This document shows positions 16,979 to 25,926 of a DNA stretch of 64,000 nucleotides, piece by piece. A program made the translations under genes and the position numbers. Below the pieces are notes generated by a model. It worked only from the letters and a program-made list of their open reading frames with translations, was not told where the DNA came from and searched no databases. The DNA is from S015-6 sp964384945 (GTDB taxonomy: Bacteria; Desulfobacterota; DSWW01): NCBI GenBank assembly GCA_964384945.1, contig CAYLMK010000009.1, positions 159,703-223,702 on the forward strand, in the 5' to 3' direction. The first letter of the stretch is position 1. Every line of letters starts with the position of its first letter.

Positions 16979-18391
16979 ATGGTAGAGATGATCGAAGGAC
17001 TCGATCCGGTCCTGCTTTCACGCATCCAGTTCGCCTTTACAGTATCCTTTCACATCCTGTTTCCCGCATTCACGATCGGGCTCGCCAGCTGGCTGGCCGT
17101 GCTCGAGTGGAGGTGGCTGCGAACCGGCAACGCCGTCTATGCGGAGGTGTACCGCATGTGGGTGAAGATCTTTGCGGTCACCTTCGGCATGGGGGTGGTT
17201 TCCGGCGTGGTCATGTCCTTTCAATTCGGCACCAACTGGGCCGTCTTTTCGGACCGGGTCGGCAACGTGCTGGGCCCCCTGCTGGGCTACGAGGTCCTGA
17301 CGGCCTTCTTCCTGGAAGCGTCGTTCCTGGGCGTCATGCTCTTCGGCTGGAACCGGGTCAGCCCCCGGATGCATTTCGCATCGACCCTGATCGTGGCCAC
17401 GGGAACCCTGGTCTCCGCCTTCTGGATCCTCTCGGCGGACAGCTGGATGCAGACGCCTGCCGGCTTCCGCGTGGCGGAAGACGGCCTCTATCACCCGACA
17501 AGCTGGCTGGAGGTCATCTTCAACCCCTCGTTTCCGAACCGGTTCGTGCACATGGTGACGGCCGCGTACCTGACCACCGCATTCGTGGTCGGCGGCATCG
17601 GCGCCTTCTACCTGTGGCGGGGTCGCCACACGAGTCACGCCCGCGTGATGCTCGGAATGGCCATGATCATGGCGGTCCTGGTCGCACCCGCGCAGCTCCT
17701 GCTCGGGGACCTGCACGGACTGAACACCCTCGAGCACCAGCCGGCCAAGGTATCGGCCATGGAAGGCCTCTGGGAGACCCAGCGGGGGGCGCCGCTCAAA
17801 CTCTTCGGCTGGCCCGATCAGCAGGGGGAGACCACCCGGTATTCCGTTGAAATCCCCAAGCTCTCGAGCCTGATCCTCACCCACAGCCTGGACGGCGAGG
17901 TCAAGGGGCTCAAGGACTGGCCCCCGGAGGAGCGCCCGCCGGTGGCCTGGGTCTTCTGGTCTTTCCGCGTGATGGTGGGCCTCGGGATGCTGATGATCCT
18001 GACGGGAGTGGCCGCCCTGGTGCTCTACCTGCGAAAGCGCCTGTTCGACACGCGCTGGTTTCAGTTTTGGTGCATGGCCCTGACGCCTGCCGGCTTCGTG
18101 GCGGTCCTGGCGGGATGGTTTGTCACCGAAATCGGAAGGCAGCCGTATGTCGTCTACAACTTCCTGCGAACCCAGGAGGCCGGCTCTCCGGTGACGGGCC
18201 CGCCCATCGTCCTGTCCCTCGCCGCATTCGTCCTCACGTACGGCTTCGTGTTCGGCGCCGGGACCTATTACATCCTGCGGCTTATCGGCAAGGGGCCCGG
18301 TACGGGGGAGGAACCTTACGGCGCCCACGGGGTAAAGAAGCCGCCCCTGGTCACGGGCCTGCTTTCAAGAAAAGGAGACCGGAATGTTTAG
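16979..18391 (+). CDS. cydA: Cytochrome bd ubiquinol oxidase subunit I, cyanide-insensitive type
   Basis: This 470-aa integral membrane protein is the quinol-oxidising subunit that carries haems b558, b595 and d. Haem-ligand regions are visible (SFHILFPAFTIG, NRFVHMVTAAYLTT), as are the quinol-site segment GDLHGLNTLEHQPAK and the motif GRQPYVVYN in place of the E. coli GRQPW. The Q-loop is short and the total length is near 470 aa, which places it with the CioA (cyanide-insensitive) group. The stop overlaps cydB by 8 bp. It gives the organism oxygen consumption or defence under low oxygen. Confidence 0.95.
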   Translation: MVEMIEGLDPVLLSRIQFAFTVSFHILFPAFTIGLASWLAVLEWRWLRTGNAVYAEVYRMWVKIFAVTFGMGVVSGVVMSFQFGTNWAVFSDRVGNVLGPLLGYEVLTAFFLEASFLGVMLFGWNRVSPRMHFASTLIVATGTLVSAFWILSADSWMQTPAGFRVAEDGLYHPTSWLEVIFNPSFPNRFVHMVTAAYLTTAFVVGGIGAFYLWRGRHTSHARVMLGMAMIMAVLVAPAQLLLGDLHGLNTLEHQPAKVSAMEGLWETQRGAPLKLFGWPDQQGETTRYSVEIPKLSSLILTHSLDGEVKGLKDWPPEERPPVAWVFWSFRVMVGLGMLMILTGVAALVLYLRKRLFDTRWFQFWCMALTPAGFVAVLAGWFVTEIGRQPYVVYNFLRTQEAGSPVTGPPIVLSLAAFVLTYGFVFGAGTYYILRLIGKGPGTGEEPYGAHGVKKPPLVTGLLSRKGDRNV

Positions 18392-19403
18392 CTTCGAGGG
18401 TTTTCTGGACCTCCCGCTCATCTGGTACGGGCTGATCGGAACGGCCCTGTTTCTTTACGTCCTGCTCGACGGCTTCGATCTCGGGGTGGGGATCCTGTTT
18501 CCTTTCGCTCCCTCGGAGGAATGCCGGGATCGAATGATGAACTCCATCGCGCCCTTTTGGGACGGAAACGAGACCTGGCTCGTGCTGGGCGGCGGCGGTC
18601 TGTTCGCCGCCTTTCCGCTCGCCTACTCGATTCTCATGCCCGCCCTCTACATACCGGTCATCCTGATGCTGCTGGGGCTCATCTTCCGCGGCGTGGCCTT
18701 CGAGTTCCGGTTCAAGGCGACCGGCAAGTCGAGGCGGGTCTGGGACTATGCCTTCCATTTCGGATCCCTCGCGGCGGCCTTCATGCAGGGCATGATCCTC
18801 GGGGCCTTCGTGCGAGGCATCGAGGTGGAAGGACGAAGCTTTGCCGGCGGCCCCTTCGATTTTCTCAACGCCTACAGCGTGATGACGGGTGCGGCCGTGG
18901 TCTTCGGCTACGCCCTTCTGGGGGCCACCTGGCTGGTCATGAAGACCGACAAGATCACGCAGGACTGGGCGCGCAAGAGCGCCTCCTACGTGCTGGGCTA
19001 TGTGGGCGTCTTCCTGGGAATCGTCAGCGTGAGCATGCCCATGATGAATGCGGACGTGAGGGCCTTGTGGTTCAGCCTGCCGAACCTGCTCTACCTCCTT
19101 CCCGTGCCCCTGATCACCGCCTCCCTCTTCGTCGCGATCTGGCGGGACCTGCACCGGGGAAGGGAATACCGGCCTTTCTTTCTGAGCGTCGGCGTGTTCC
19201 TGATGGGATACTTCGGCCTTGCGATCAGCCTGTGGCCGTGGCTCGTGCCCTTCGAGGTCAGCTTCCGGCAGGCGGCGGCGACGGCCACCTCCCAATCGCT
19301 CCTGCTTGTCGGCACCGCCGTCATGCTCCCGGTCGTGCTCACCTACACCGGATTCTGCTACTACCTCTTCCGGGGAAAGGTCTCCCATGAGAGCGCCTAC
19401 TGA
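18384..19403 (+). CDS. cydB: Cytochrome bd ubiquinol oxidase subunit II, cyanide-insensitive type
   Basis: This 339-aa membrane protein has the conserved N-terminal LDGFDLGVGIL, then SIAPFWDGNETWLVLGGGGLFAAFP, and several further transmembrane helices. It partners the preceding subunit I, overlapping it by 8 bp after AAGGAGACCGGA. Its C-terminal end in turn overlaps a small third gene by 17 bp, which indicates a three-gene operon. Confidence 0.95.
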   Translation: MFSFEGFLDLPLIWYGLIGTALFLYVLLDGFDLGVGILFPFAPSEECRDRMMNSIAPFWDGNETWLVLGGGGLFAAFPLAYSILMPALYIPVILMLLGLIFRGVAFEFRFKATGKSRRVWDYAFHFGSLAAAFMQGMILGAFVRGIEVEGRSFAGGPFDFLNAYSVMTGAAVVFGYALLGATWLVMKTDKITQDWARKSASYVLGYVGVFLGIVSVSMPMMNADVRALWFSLPNLLYLLPVPLITASLFVAIWRDLHRGREYRPFFLSVGVFLMGYFGLAISLWPWLVPFEVSFRQAAATATSQSLLLVGTAVMLPVVLTYTGFCYYLFRGKVSHESAY

Positions 19404-19506
19404 GAGACAGAGGCAGTGGCTCTGGTTCGCCGCCCTGTGGTGCTCCGGGCTGGCGTCCGCTGCGCTCCTGGCGCGTCTTGTCCGGTGGGTGATCGCGGCC
19501 GGATGA
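19387..19506 (+). CDS. Small DUF2474-type accessory subunit of cytochrome bd
   Basis: This 39-aa protein has one predicted transmembrane helix (WLWFAALWCSGLASAALLAR). It starts inside the end of cydB after GGGGAAAGG. Proteins of this size and pattern (DUF2474) are encoded behind cioAB in many bacteria and are thought to play the part of CydX/CbdX, stabilising the oxidase. Assignment rests on position, length and the aromatic-rich single helix. Confidence 0.75.
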   Translation: MRAPTERQRQWLWFAALWCSGLASAALLARLVRWVIAAG

Positions 19507-19509
19507 GGC

Positions 19510-21339
19510 TCAGAAGAACAGGTCGAGGTAGTCGGTCACGGCCATCAAGGCCCGGGAACGCTCCTTCTGCTCCTTGAGGCTCTTACGGGTCATTTCGGAG
19601 GCATGGCGTTCCAGCCGCTCGAGAAACGCCCGTTCGAACCCCCGAGCAAAATCCGCATCCTCGACCACAACCAGATTCTCGCTCTCGATGAAACAGCTCC
19701 GCATCGACAGGTTGAAAGAGCCGACTGCGGCCCATCGTCCGTCGATCAGGAACTCCTTGGCATGCAGGTAGGGCCTCGGGTCCTTCTCGTCCTTTGGACC
19801 GCGCATCTCAAAGATCCGAACCCCCGCATCGAGGAGCGGCTCGCAGTAGCGCAGCGTGATCGAGTGGCCGGCGGAGAAGCCGACCTCCTGGCCGGTACGA
19901 CGGGAATTGGTCAGGATCCGGACATCGACACCCCTCCCCGCCGCCTCAATCAAGGCCTCGCGAAGAAGGCTCTCCGGAAGCACCAGGTACTGCGAACTGA
20001 TGAACACGCGCTTGCGCGCGAGCTGGATGGCCGTGACGATCGTCTCCATCGTTTGATACTCGCCCAGCCACGGGCGGGACTGCACGAACCGCAGATTGAG
20101 GTTCCCGCAGCGGCGGCGGCGTCCGCGGATCCTCGCAGGGGATGCATCCTCCCCGAGGTTCCGGGCGAAGAACTCCCAGTTCCGCAGGAATCCGGCTTGA
20201 ACATCCGCCACCACCGGCCCTTCGAGCAGCAGATCCAGATCGATCCAGTGCGTGAAATACCGGTCTTCGAGGTTTCGGCCTCCCACGACGGCCCGCGCGC
20301 CGTCCGCCACGAGGACCTTTTCGTGGGCGGCGTAGGTGAGCCCGGGCAGAGAGGGCAGGTCGGTGTACCGCCGAACGCCGACCTGCCCTCTGGCGGCAAG
20401 GCGCGTTTCGCTCTGGGACAGGCGCACATGGTCCCGCTCGATTCGATCCAGCCACTTCCGGGAGCGCTGGCCGACCGACGGGACCTGCCGTTTGTCCCTG
20501 CCGAGAAGCGCGTCCTCCCCCACAAGGATCACGTTCACCCCCGTGTCTCCACGGACCACTCGCTCGAAGACGCCCTGCAATTCCCGGAGGATCTCCCCGA
20601 GCCCCTGTCTCCCCTCCAGCATCTCTTCCACCCTCTCCGTGAAGCCCTGAAACTCCCTTCCGACCCTGTGGAGCCCGAGACGCACGAGCGTGAGGGGGGA
20701 GACCGCGAGCTGGGAGTTCAGGTTGACCAGGGCGTTCACCTCCACCCCTTGCGCGGCCTTCTCGAGCACGGCCTCCAGGAATCGCCCGCAGAGCCCTTCC
20801 ATGGCCATGGTATAGATCTGCAGGTTGATCTGCCGCCTTGCCGACTCGACGAGCCGCATTCTCGCCTCCATGGCTGCGGCTCCGGAGGAGAGGGCCTCCA
20901 CGCGGTTGCCGGGGACGGCCCGGGACCCGCTCACCCGATCCAGAACGGTCCGGGACGATGGGGAGAGGATGGAGCCCCTCCCGGGGGAACGTTTGTAGAA
21001 GACGCTCAGCGGAGCCGTCCCGGCGCCGGAGTTCCCGCGGGAATCCTTGGCCAGGATCCAGAGGGCGTGCCGACCGGGGTCGGCAAGGGGCGGCACCCGA
21101 AACGAGACTGCGTAAAGCCCTTCGCGGGTGCCGGCGATTCCTTCTTTCTTGACGAACCGCATCGGTTCTTCCGGGCTGCCGCCCAGGGAGGAGAGATCGA
21201 TCGTGACACTCTCGATGCCCACATCGTGAGCGGGCGAGAAGACCAGGGCCTCCACACGCACCCGGCCCTTCCCGTTGTTCGGCACGCGCTCCGGTCGCAC
21301 CCGGATGTTCTTCACGGTCAAGGCGCCGGTCCGGTCCAC
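19510..21339 (-). CDS. Phospholipase D-like protein with N-terminal Ig-like domain
   Basis: This 609-aa protein has two HKD motifs. One is near residue 340 (AAHEKVLVADGARAVVGGRN) and one near residue 525 (YLHAKEFLIDGRWAAVGSFN). Both are needed to form one PLD active site. The first about 115 residues are a beta-sandwich (VRVEALVFSPAHDVGIESVTIDL) of Ig/CARDB type. No signal peptide is evident. PLD-family enzymes cleave or transfer phosphodiesters, including cardiolipin synthesis and phospholipid or nucleic acid hydrolysis. The start is a GTG after AAAGGGGG. It converges on the cyd operon with 3 bp between stops. Confidence 0.85.
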   Translation of the reverse strand: MDRTGALTVKNIRVRPERVPNNGKGRVRVEALVFSPAHDVGIESVTIDLSSLGGSPEEPMRFVKKEGIAGTREGLYAVSFRVPPLADPGRHALWILAKDSRGNSGAGTAPLSVFYKRSPGRGSILSPSSRTVLDRVSGSRAVPGNRVEALSSGAAAMEARMRLVESARRQINLQIYTMAMEGLCGRFLEAVLEKAAQGVEVNALVNLNSQLAVSPLTLVRLGLHRVGREFQGFTERVEEMLEGRQGLGEILRELQGVFERVVRGDTGVNVILVGEDALLGRDKRQVPSVGQRSRKWLDRIERDHVRLSQSETRLAARGQVGVRRYTDLPSLPGLTYAAHEKVLVADGARAVVGGRNLEDRYFTHWIDLDLLLEGPVVADVQAGFLRNWEFFARNLGEDASPARIRGRRRRCGNLNLRFVQSRPWLGEYQTMETIVTAIQLARKRVFISSQYLVLPESLLREALIEAAGRGVDVRILTNSRRTGQEVGFSAGHSITLRYCEPLLDAGVRIFEMRGPKDEKDPRPYLHAKEFLIDGRWAAVGSFNLSMRSCFIESENLVVVEDADFARGFERAFLERLERHASEMTRKSLKEQKERSRALMAVTDYLDLFF

Positions 21340-21489
21340 GCCCGCAACCCCCTTTGCGGCAAGATGCCCTCTGGCCCCTGGATGCGGATTCTATCAGGAA
21401 AGACCCGCTTCATCGAGCCTTCCTGCACGCTGCGGTCAGGGGCCGGCCCCGGAGGGTGAGCCGGGAACGGTTGGTCGGGTTTTCCCCGG

Positions 21490-21885
21490 CTATTCGAGCA
21501 GCGTCTCTGCGGTGGGGATGAGCCTGACGCCGATGCCCCGCTCGCCGGTCCAGGCAACCTCGCCCTTGATCTTGACCGGGCTTGGATGCTCGGGGAACGA
21601 GATGACGAGGGATACGTCCGGACCGGCGGGCACGGCCCGCGCGTTCTCGATGAAGGCGCCTTGCGCGCTGATGTTCTTGATGAACGACCGGAAGGCGCAG
21701 CCCTGCATGACAAAGTCCACGAGCAGGAAGCAGGGTATCCTGGGAAAGAGCCTTCTCTCGTGACGAATACGTTCCTCGGGCGCGGTGGGAGGAGAATCTT
21801 CCGTCTGGCCGCCCATGCGGCCCATCAAATCTTTGAGGCGGGCTGCAAACGACATCTGCTCAGGCTCGATCACCCAGATCCTCAT
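21490..21885 (-). CDS. PilZ-domain c-di-GMP receptor-like protein
   Basis: This 131-aa protein has a short N-terminal segment followed by a PilZ domain with RRLFPRIPCFLLVDF (RxxxR) and NISAQGAFIEN (the (D/N)xSxxG motif), so the c-di-GMP-contacting residues are present. The domain ends in GEVAWTGERGIGVRL. The start ATG at 21885 follows GAGGAGTGGG. An extended frame upstream lacks a ribosome site. It probably acts as a c-di-GMP-responsive regulator of motility or envelope functions. The GGDEF protein at 55392-56438 is one possible source of signal. Confidence 0.85.
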   Translation of the reverse strand: MRIWVIEPEQMSFAARLKDLMGRMGGQTEDSPPTAPEERIRHERRLFPRIPCFLLVDFVMQGCAFRSFIKNISAQGAFIENARAVPAGPDVSLVISFPEHPSPVKIKGEVAWTGERGIGVRLIPTAETLLE

Positions 21886-22199
21886 GGTCCCACTCCTCTT
21901 CGGAAGGGTGGCCGCCGAACTGCGGCCTGAAGGGCAACGGAATGCAAGATCCGTGCGAAACAGGGTTTGAGACACTTTCTTGTTCATAATCAGATGCTTG
22001 TCGCCTAATCCGGATGCCGATCGACCGAGGGGAATTGGAAGTCCGGGATCGCGATTGGGAAAGGAAATGCCCATGCCCCGCCCTTCGGTCGAGGCCCTCC
22101 TCCCTGCCGGCTGCGATTGGCGGCAGGATTCGCCGTGTGTTAGGATTTGCGTTCGCGGGCGAAAAGAGGCGATCCGCTGGCGGGGGAAGGAGCGACAGC
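21886..22199. other. Divergent intergenic region with inverted repeat
   Basis: About 314 bp separate the PilZ gene and the FAD oxidoreductase gene. TCGACCGAGGGG (22021-22032) and CCCTTCGGTCGA (22081-22092) are inverted copies with one mismatch, 48 bases apart. No gene, RNA motif or clear promoter was recognised. Confidence 0.45.
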
Positions 22200-23630
22200 A
22201 TGCAGCCATTGGATACGGTCATCATCGGCGGCGGGCTCGGGGGGCTCACCTGCGCGGCCGCCCTGGCCCGAAAGGGCAAGCGGATCCTCCTCGTGGAGAA
22301 GAATCCGGTCCTGGGCGGAACCCAGGCGACCTACAAGCGGGGGGCATTCGTGATCGAGCCCTGCCTGCACGTCATGGTGGAGGCAGGCCCGGACGGCGCA
22401 CTGACGAAACTGCTCGACCGGCTGGGGCTCGGGGAGCGGGTCGCCTTCTCCAGGTTCAGCCCGACGAGCCAGTTCGTCTTCCCGGACCGGAGGGTCACGG
22501 TTCCTGCCGACGGAAAAGGGTACATCGAGACGCTCAAAGGCCTCTTCCCGGGCGAGGCCGCCGGGATCGACGGCATCTTCGACCGCATGCTCCGGATCGC
22601 CCGAGGCCTGGGCGATGCGCCGGCCGCGGACCCGCTGGTGGCGCGTTACGGGGGCAAGGTCTTTCGGGATCTGCTCGATGAATTCGCCGGCGACGTCAGG
22701 CTCCGGGCCCTTCTAGCCGGGTACGGTACCTATTTCGGGCTTCCCCCTTCCCGGATCTCGAGCCTTCTCGTGGCCGCCTTCACGGCCTCCATCGTCTTCG
22801 GCGGCGGATATCTGCCCGCGGGGGGCATCCGGAGGCTCGTCGACAGCCTCGAACAGGCGATCGTAGAAAGGGGCGGGGAGATTCGAAAGAAGGCCCCCGT
22901 GAAGGCGGTCTGCGTTCGGCAAGGCCGGGCCGAGGGCGTCATCCTGGAGAGCGGGGAGGAGATCGCGGCAAAGGCCGTTGTTTCGAACGCGGACGCCCGC
23001 ACCACCTTCTTCTCCCTGGTCGGAGAGGAGCATTTGGCGGCCTCCTTCGTCGAGCGCCTCCGGGCGATCCGGCCCATGTGCTCCTCCTTCAACGTATTCC
23101 TGGGCGTGAAGGCGGAGGGCCTGGGCCTGGAGGCCATGGCCCCGGCCGTTTGCTGTCTGCCGAACTACGATCTCGACGGCCAGTACGAGGCCATGCGGAG
23201 AGGGGAGATCGAGGCGAACAACTTCTGGATCGGCCTGCCCACCCTCACCAACCCCTTCCTGGCGCCCGAGGGACACCACTTGGTCGTCCTCTACGCAACG
23301 GTTCCGTACCGGCCTGCCGGAATCTCCTGGGAGGAGGACAAGGAGGCGTTCACCCGCCGTGTGATCGACCTGGCGGAAAAGGCGATCCCCGGCCTCAAGC
23401 GGAACATCGTGATGACGGACGCCGCCTCTCCGGAGACGCTCGTCCGCTACACGGGGAACAGCGAAGGCGCCGTTGCGGGATGGGAGTGCAGCCCGGAGGC
23501 GGACGCCCTGCGGCCTGCCAACCGGACACCCGTGGACGGGCTCTTCCTGGCGGGCCACTGGACCGTTCCCGGGCCGGGCACCGGGAGCGCCATGCAGTCC
23601 GGCCTGATCGCGGCAGACCTGATTCCCTGA
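22200..23630 (+). CDS. Phytoene desaturase/carotenoid isomerase-like FAD oxidoreductase
   Basis: This 476-aa protein has an N-terminal FAD Rossmann motif (DTVIIGGGLGGLTCAAALARKG), the conserved LPAGGIRRLVDSLEQAIVERGGEI block, and a C-terminal FAD motif (PVDGLFLAGHWTVPGPGTGSAMQSGL). These are features of the CrtI/CrtISO/retinol-saturase-like family. No carotenoid synthesis genes are nearby, so desaturation or saturation of another isoprenoid or lipid is possible. AAGGAG lies 7 bases before the ATG. It converges on a small unknown gene. Confidence 0.85.
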   Translation: MQPLDTVIIGGGLGGLTCAAALARKGKRILLVEKNPVLGGTQATYKRGAFVIEPCLHVMVEAGPDGALTKLLDRLGLGERVAFSRFSPTSQFVFPDRRVTVPADGKGYIETLKGLFPGEAAGIDGIFDRMLRIARGLGDAPAADPLVARYGGKVFRDLLDEFAGDVRLRALLAGYGTYFGLPPSRISSLLVAAFTASIVFGGGYLPAGGIRRLVDSLEQAIVERGGEIRKKAPVKAVCVRQGRAEGVILESGEEIAAKAVVSNADARTTFFSLVGEEHLAASFVERLRAIRPMCSSFNVFLGVKAEGLGLEAMAPAVCCLPNYDLDGQYEAMRRGEIEANNFWIGLPTLTNPFLAPEGHHLVVLYATVPYRPAGISWEEDKEAFTRRVIDLAEKAIPGLKRNIVMTDAASPETLVRYTGNSEGAVAGWECSPEADALRPANRTPVDGLFLAGHWTVPGPGTGSAMQSGLIAADLIP

Positions 23631-23634
23631 CCTG

Positions 23635-24003
23635 CTACCCCTCGTCGGGGCCCGCGATCCGCTCGCACAGATAGGCGTGGTAGTTCACGCTCTGGTCCGG
23701 AAGCTCGGGGTCCGGCACCTTGCCCCATTTCCGGACCCACTCCTTGGCGAATTTCTCCACGGCCTCGTCGCCGAACACCGCCTCGAAGCCCTTTAGGTCT
23801 TCGACATAGAGCAGATCGAAGTGGGTGAACGAGGGAGCGCCCACCTTCGGCTCCACGACGCGCCAGTTCGCGTAATGCTTCACGGCGGCCCTGCTGTTGA
23901 AGAATGGATTGTCCACCTCCCGGAGCCACCGATGGTATGCCTGCAGATCCGTGTCTTCGCGGGGGGTGTAGGTAAGCAGGAGCATGACGCCGGTCCTGGC
24001 CAT
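23635..24003 (-). CDS. Small protein of unknown function, possible dimeric alpha/beta barrel
   Basis: This 122-aa protein begins MARTGVMLLLTYTPREDTDL, and FTHFDLLYVEDLKGFEAVFGDEAV lies mid-protein. The strand-helix-strand pattern and size resemble EthD-like or stress-responsive dimeric alpha/beta barrel proteins, but no signature residue is certain. GAGGAGGGG precedes the ATG. It lies 41 bp downstream of the PETase-like lipoprotein gene on the same strand, so the two may be co-transcribed. Confidence 0.6.
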   Translation of the reverse strand: MARTGVMLLLTYTPREDTDLQAYHRWLREVDNPFFNSRAAVKHYANWRVVEPKVGAPSFTHFDLLYVEDLKGFEAVFGDEAVEKFAKEWVRKWGKVPDPELPDQSVNYHAYLCERIAGPDEG

Positions 24004-24044
24004 GGGGAGCCCCTCCTCTCGTACACGGAAAGAACTTCTTTCCT

Positions 24045-24848
24045 CTACAGATTCTTGCGCATCACGGACCAGTTCGGATTGTTGCAGATCTCGCAGTCCG
24101 GCCCGTCGCCGAAAAACGCCTCGCGTGCCTCCTCGCGGCCGAAGAGCTCGCCGCAGAACCAGGCTGTGAGATACCCGCGCATCATCCCGGCATCCATGAG
24201 CGGGGTCAGATGGTCCGCCCCCTGGGCAATCCCGTAGATGGTGGGCACCAGGGCAGGGTCGTACGTCGATGCGGTCACCCACGATGCGGGAACGATCCAG
24301 TCCTCGGAGCCTGCGACGAGAAACATGGGTCCTTTGAGCTCCAGCACCTTTCCCGGCGTGGGCTCGATCGGGGCCGTGCAGGTGATCCTCGGATCCGTTC
24401 CTGCGTTGATCGTGCCCCCGCCGCCCTGGGAGTGTCCCGTGGCACCGATGTGGTCGATATCGAGCTTGCCAAAGAAGATACTGCCCTCCCGGCCGTTCTC
24501 CTCGATCAGCCAGTCCACGCCTTCCAGCATTTCCCGGCCCGAGCCGGTCATGGTGCTGGTCGATGCAATGACGACAAAGCCATGGGAAGCGAGATGATCG
24601 AGGAATTCCTGGTAGAAGGCGGGGACGGCAAAGGTGCCGTTCCCCCAGGTGATGATCGGGTGCTCATCGTCCGCCATCTCCGAGGGATGGAACAGCTCGA
24701 AACCCGGAATCGATGACCGGCTCGTCTCGAACGGGCCGCGTGCCGCATACTCGATCTCAATCTGTCCGACCGGATCCGGCCCGGGCGTGCAGGAGAAGAG
24801 CAGAATGCAGAACAACACGGAAGCGAATCGTTGGATAGGGGTGTACAT
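24045..24848 (-). CDS. Cutinase/PETase-like alpha/beta hydrolase lipoprotein
   Basis: This 267-aa protein has a signal peptide ending in LFSC (Cys20), so it is a likely lipoprotein. The fold is that of the polyester-hydrolase/dienelactone-hydrolase group. The segments IITWGNGT and HGFVVIASTS, the nucleophile elbow GHSQGGGG, the Asp in AGSEDWIVP and the His in GADHLTP form the triad. The C-terminal segment contains two cysteines (CEICNNPNW) that could form a disulfide, as in IsPETase-type enzymes. It could hydrolyse esters or polyesters such as cutin or PHA-like material. Which one is not shown by sequence. Confidence 0.75.
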   Translation of the reverse strand: MYTPIQRFASVLFCILLFSCTPGPDPVGQIEIEYAARGPFETSRSSIPGFELFHPSEMADDEHPIITWGNGTFAVPAFYQEFLDHLASHGFVVIASTSTMTGSGREMLEGVDWLIEENGREGSIFFGKLDIDHIGATGHSQGGGGTINAGTDPRITCTAPIEPTPGKVLELKGPMFLVAGSEDWIVPASWVTASTYDPALVPTIYGIAQGADHLTPLMDAGMMRGYLTAWFCGELFGREEAREAFFGDGPDCEICNNPNWSVMRKNL

Positions 24849-25003
24849 GTCGTACCTCCTGCGGGGAGCGGGTCCTTTGTGAAAGGGAGCCGGGGAACGG
24901 CTCCCTGCTCTTCCTTAGATATCACTTCCTCCCGGTTCGTTCCAGATTCGCCTGCTTCCTCGGGGAATCCGAGTGCCACGGTTTCCCGGGTGCCCTCCCG
25001 CCT

Positions 25004-25033
25004 TTGACCCAAGACCGCGGCTGCCTCTATACT
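25004..25033 (+). promoter_or_regulatory. Candidate sigma-70 promoter of the nitroreductase/selenoprotein operon
   Basis: TTGACC (25004-25009) and TATACT (25028-25033) are 18 bases apart. The predicted start near 25040 leaves a leader of about 57 bases before the first ATG. Confidence 0.5.
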
Positions 25034-25096
25034 GGACGATGCATCCGCCTGAAAGGAATGCCGGCAGGCACTCACCCGCAATCTGGAGGAAACCCC

Positions 25097-25921
25097 ATGG
25101 GGCTCTTGAAAATCGACGAGAGCAAGTGTCAGAAGGACGGAATCTGTGCGGCTTCCTGCCCCACGGGCATCATCCGGCTCCGGGACGGGAACGGCTTCCC
25201 GGAAATGGTCCCGGGCGGCGATCCGATGTGCCTGGTCTGCGGCCATTGCGTGGCCGTCTGCCCCCACGGCGCCCTGGACCACGAACGCATGCCCCTCGAG
25301 GCTTGCCCGCCCATCAAGAAAGATCTCGAGATCGGCTCGGAACAGGCCGTGCAGTTCCTCCGGTCCCGAAGGTCCATCCGGATCTTCCGGGACAAGCCGG
25401 TCGAGAAGGAGAAGATCCGAAGACTGATCGAGATCGGTCGCTATGCGCCGACCGGAAGCAACACCCAGCGGGTCGAGTGGATCGCATTCACCGACAAGGA
25501 GAAGATCAAGTCGCTGGCCGGACTGACCGTGGACTGGATGCGCCATCTGCTCGAAGCAAATCCTCAATCCGTGCCCTTTGCCTACGCACCGCTGATCATT
25601 GCCGCCTGGGATGCGGGCATCGACGCGGTCCTGAGAAGCGCGCCGGCCCTGGTTGTGGCCGTCGCCCCGGAGGAGGCGTTGAACGGCCTGGTGGACCTGA
25701 GCCTTGCCCTCTGTTACCTGGAGCTCGCCGCCCCGAAGTTCGGCCTGGGCACATGCTGGGCAGGGATGCTGCGGCGGGGACTCCTCCACTCGCCGGAGCT
25801 CAGGGAGGCCGTGGGGATTCCTGATGGCTATCCCCATTTCTACCCGATGATGATCGGCTATCCCAAGTTCGGCTACCACCGCCTGCCGGAACGCAAACCG
25901 CCCAAGATCACCTGGAGGTAA
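25097..25921 (+). CDS. Nitroreductase family protein with N-terminal two-cluster ferredoxin domain
   Basis: This 274-aa protein has an N-terminal ferredoxin domain (about residues 1-62) and a C-terminal FMN nitroreductase domain with RRSIRIFRDKPVEKEKI, IGRYAPTGSNTQ and FGLGTCWAGML. The second cluster motif is complete (CLVCGHCVAVCP). The first is C-QKD-GI-C-AAS-CP, with Asp where the second Cys is expected, as in the CxxDxxC ferredoxin of Pyrococcus furiosus. Such fusions reduce flavin-bound substrates with ferredoxin-level electrons. TGGAGGAAACCCC precedes the ATG. It is the first gene of an operon with a candidate selenoprotein 5 bp downstream. Confidence 0.9.
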   Translation: MGLLKIDESKCQKDGICAASCPTGIIRLRDGNGFPEMVPGGDPMCLVCGHCVAVCPHGALDHERMPLEACPPIKKDLEIGSEQAVQFLRSRRSIRIFRDKPVEKEKIRRLIEIGRYAPTGSNTQRVEWIAFTDKEKIKSLAGLTVDWMRHLLEANPQSVPFAYAPLIIAAWDAGIDAVLRSAPALVVAVAPEEALNGLVDLSLALCYLELAAPKFGLGTCWAGMLRRGLLHSPELREAVGIPDGYPHFYPMMIGYPKFGYHRLPERKPPKITWR

Positions 25922-25926
25922 GCGCC

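Noticed and set aside
21886..22209. Longer PilZ protein starting at 22209 or at the ATG near 21987
   Set aside because: The upstream codons have no ribosome binding site and do not resemble the family. ATG 21885 has GAGGAGTGGG.
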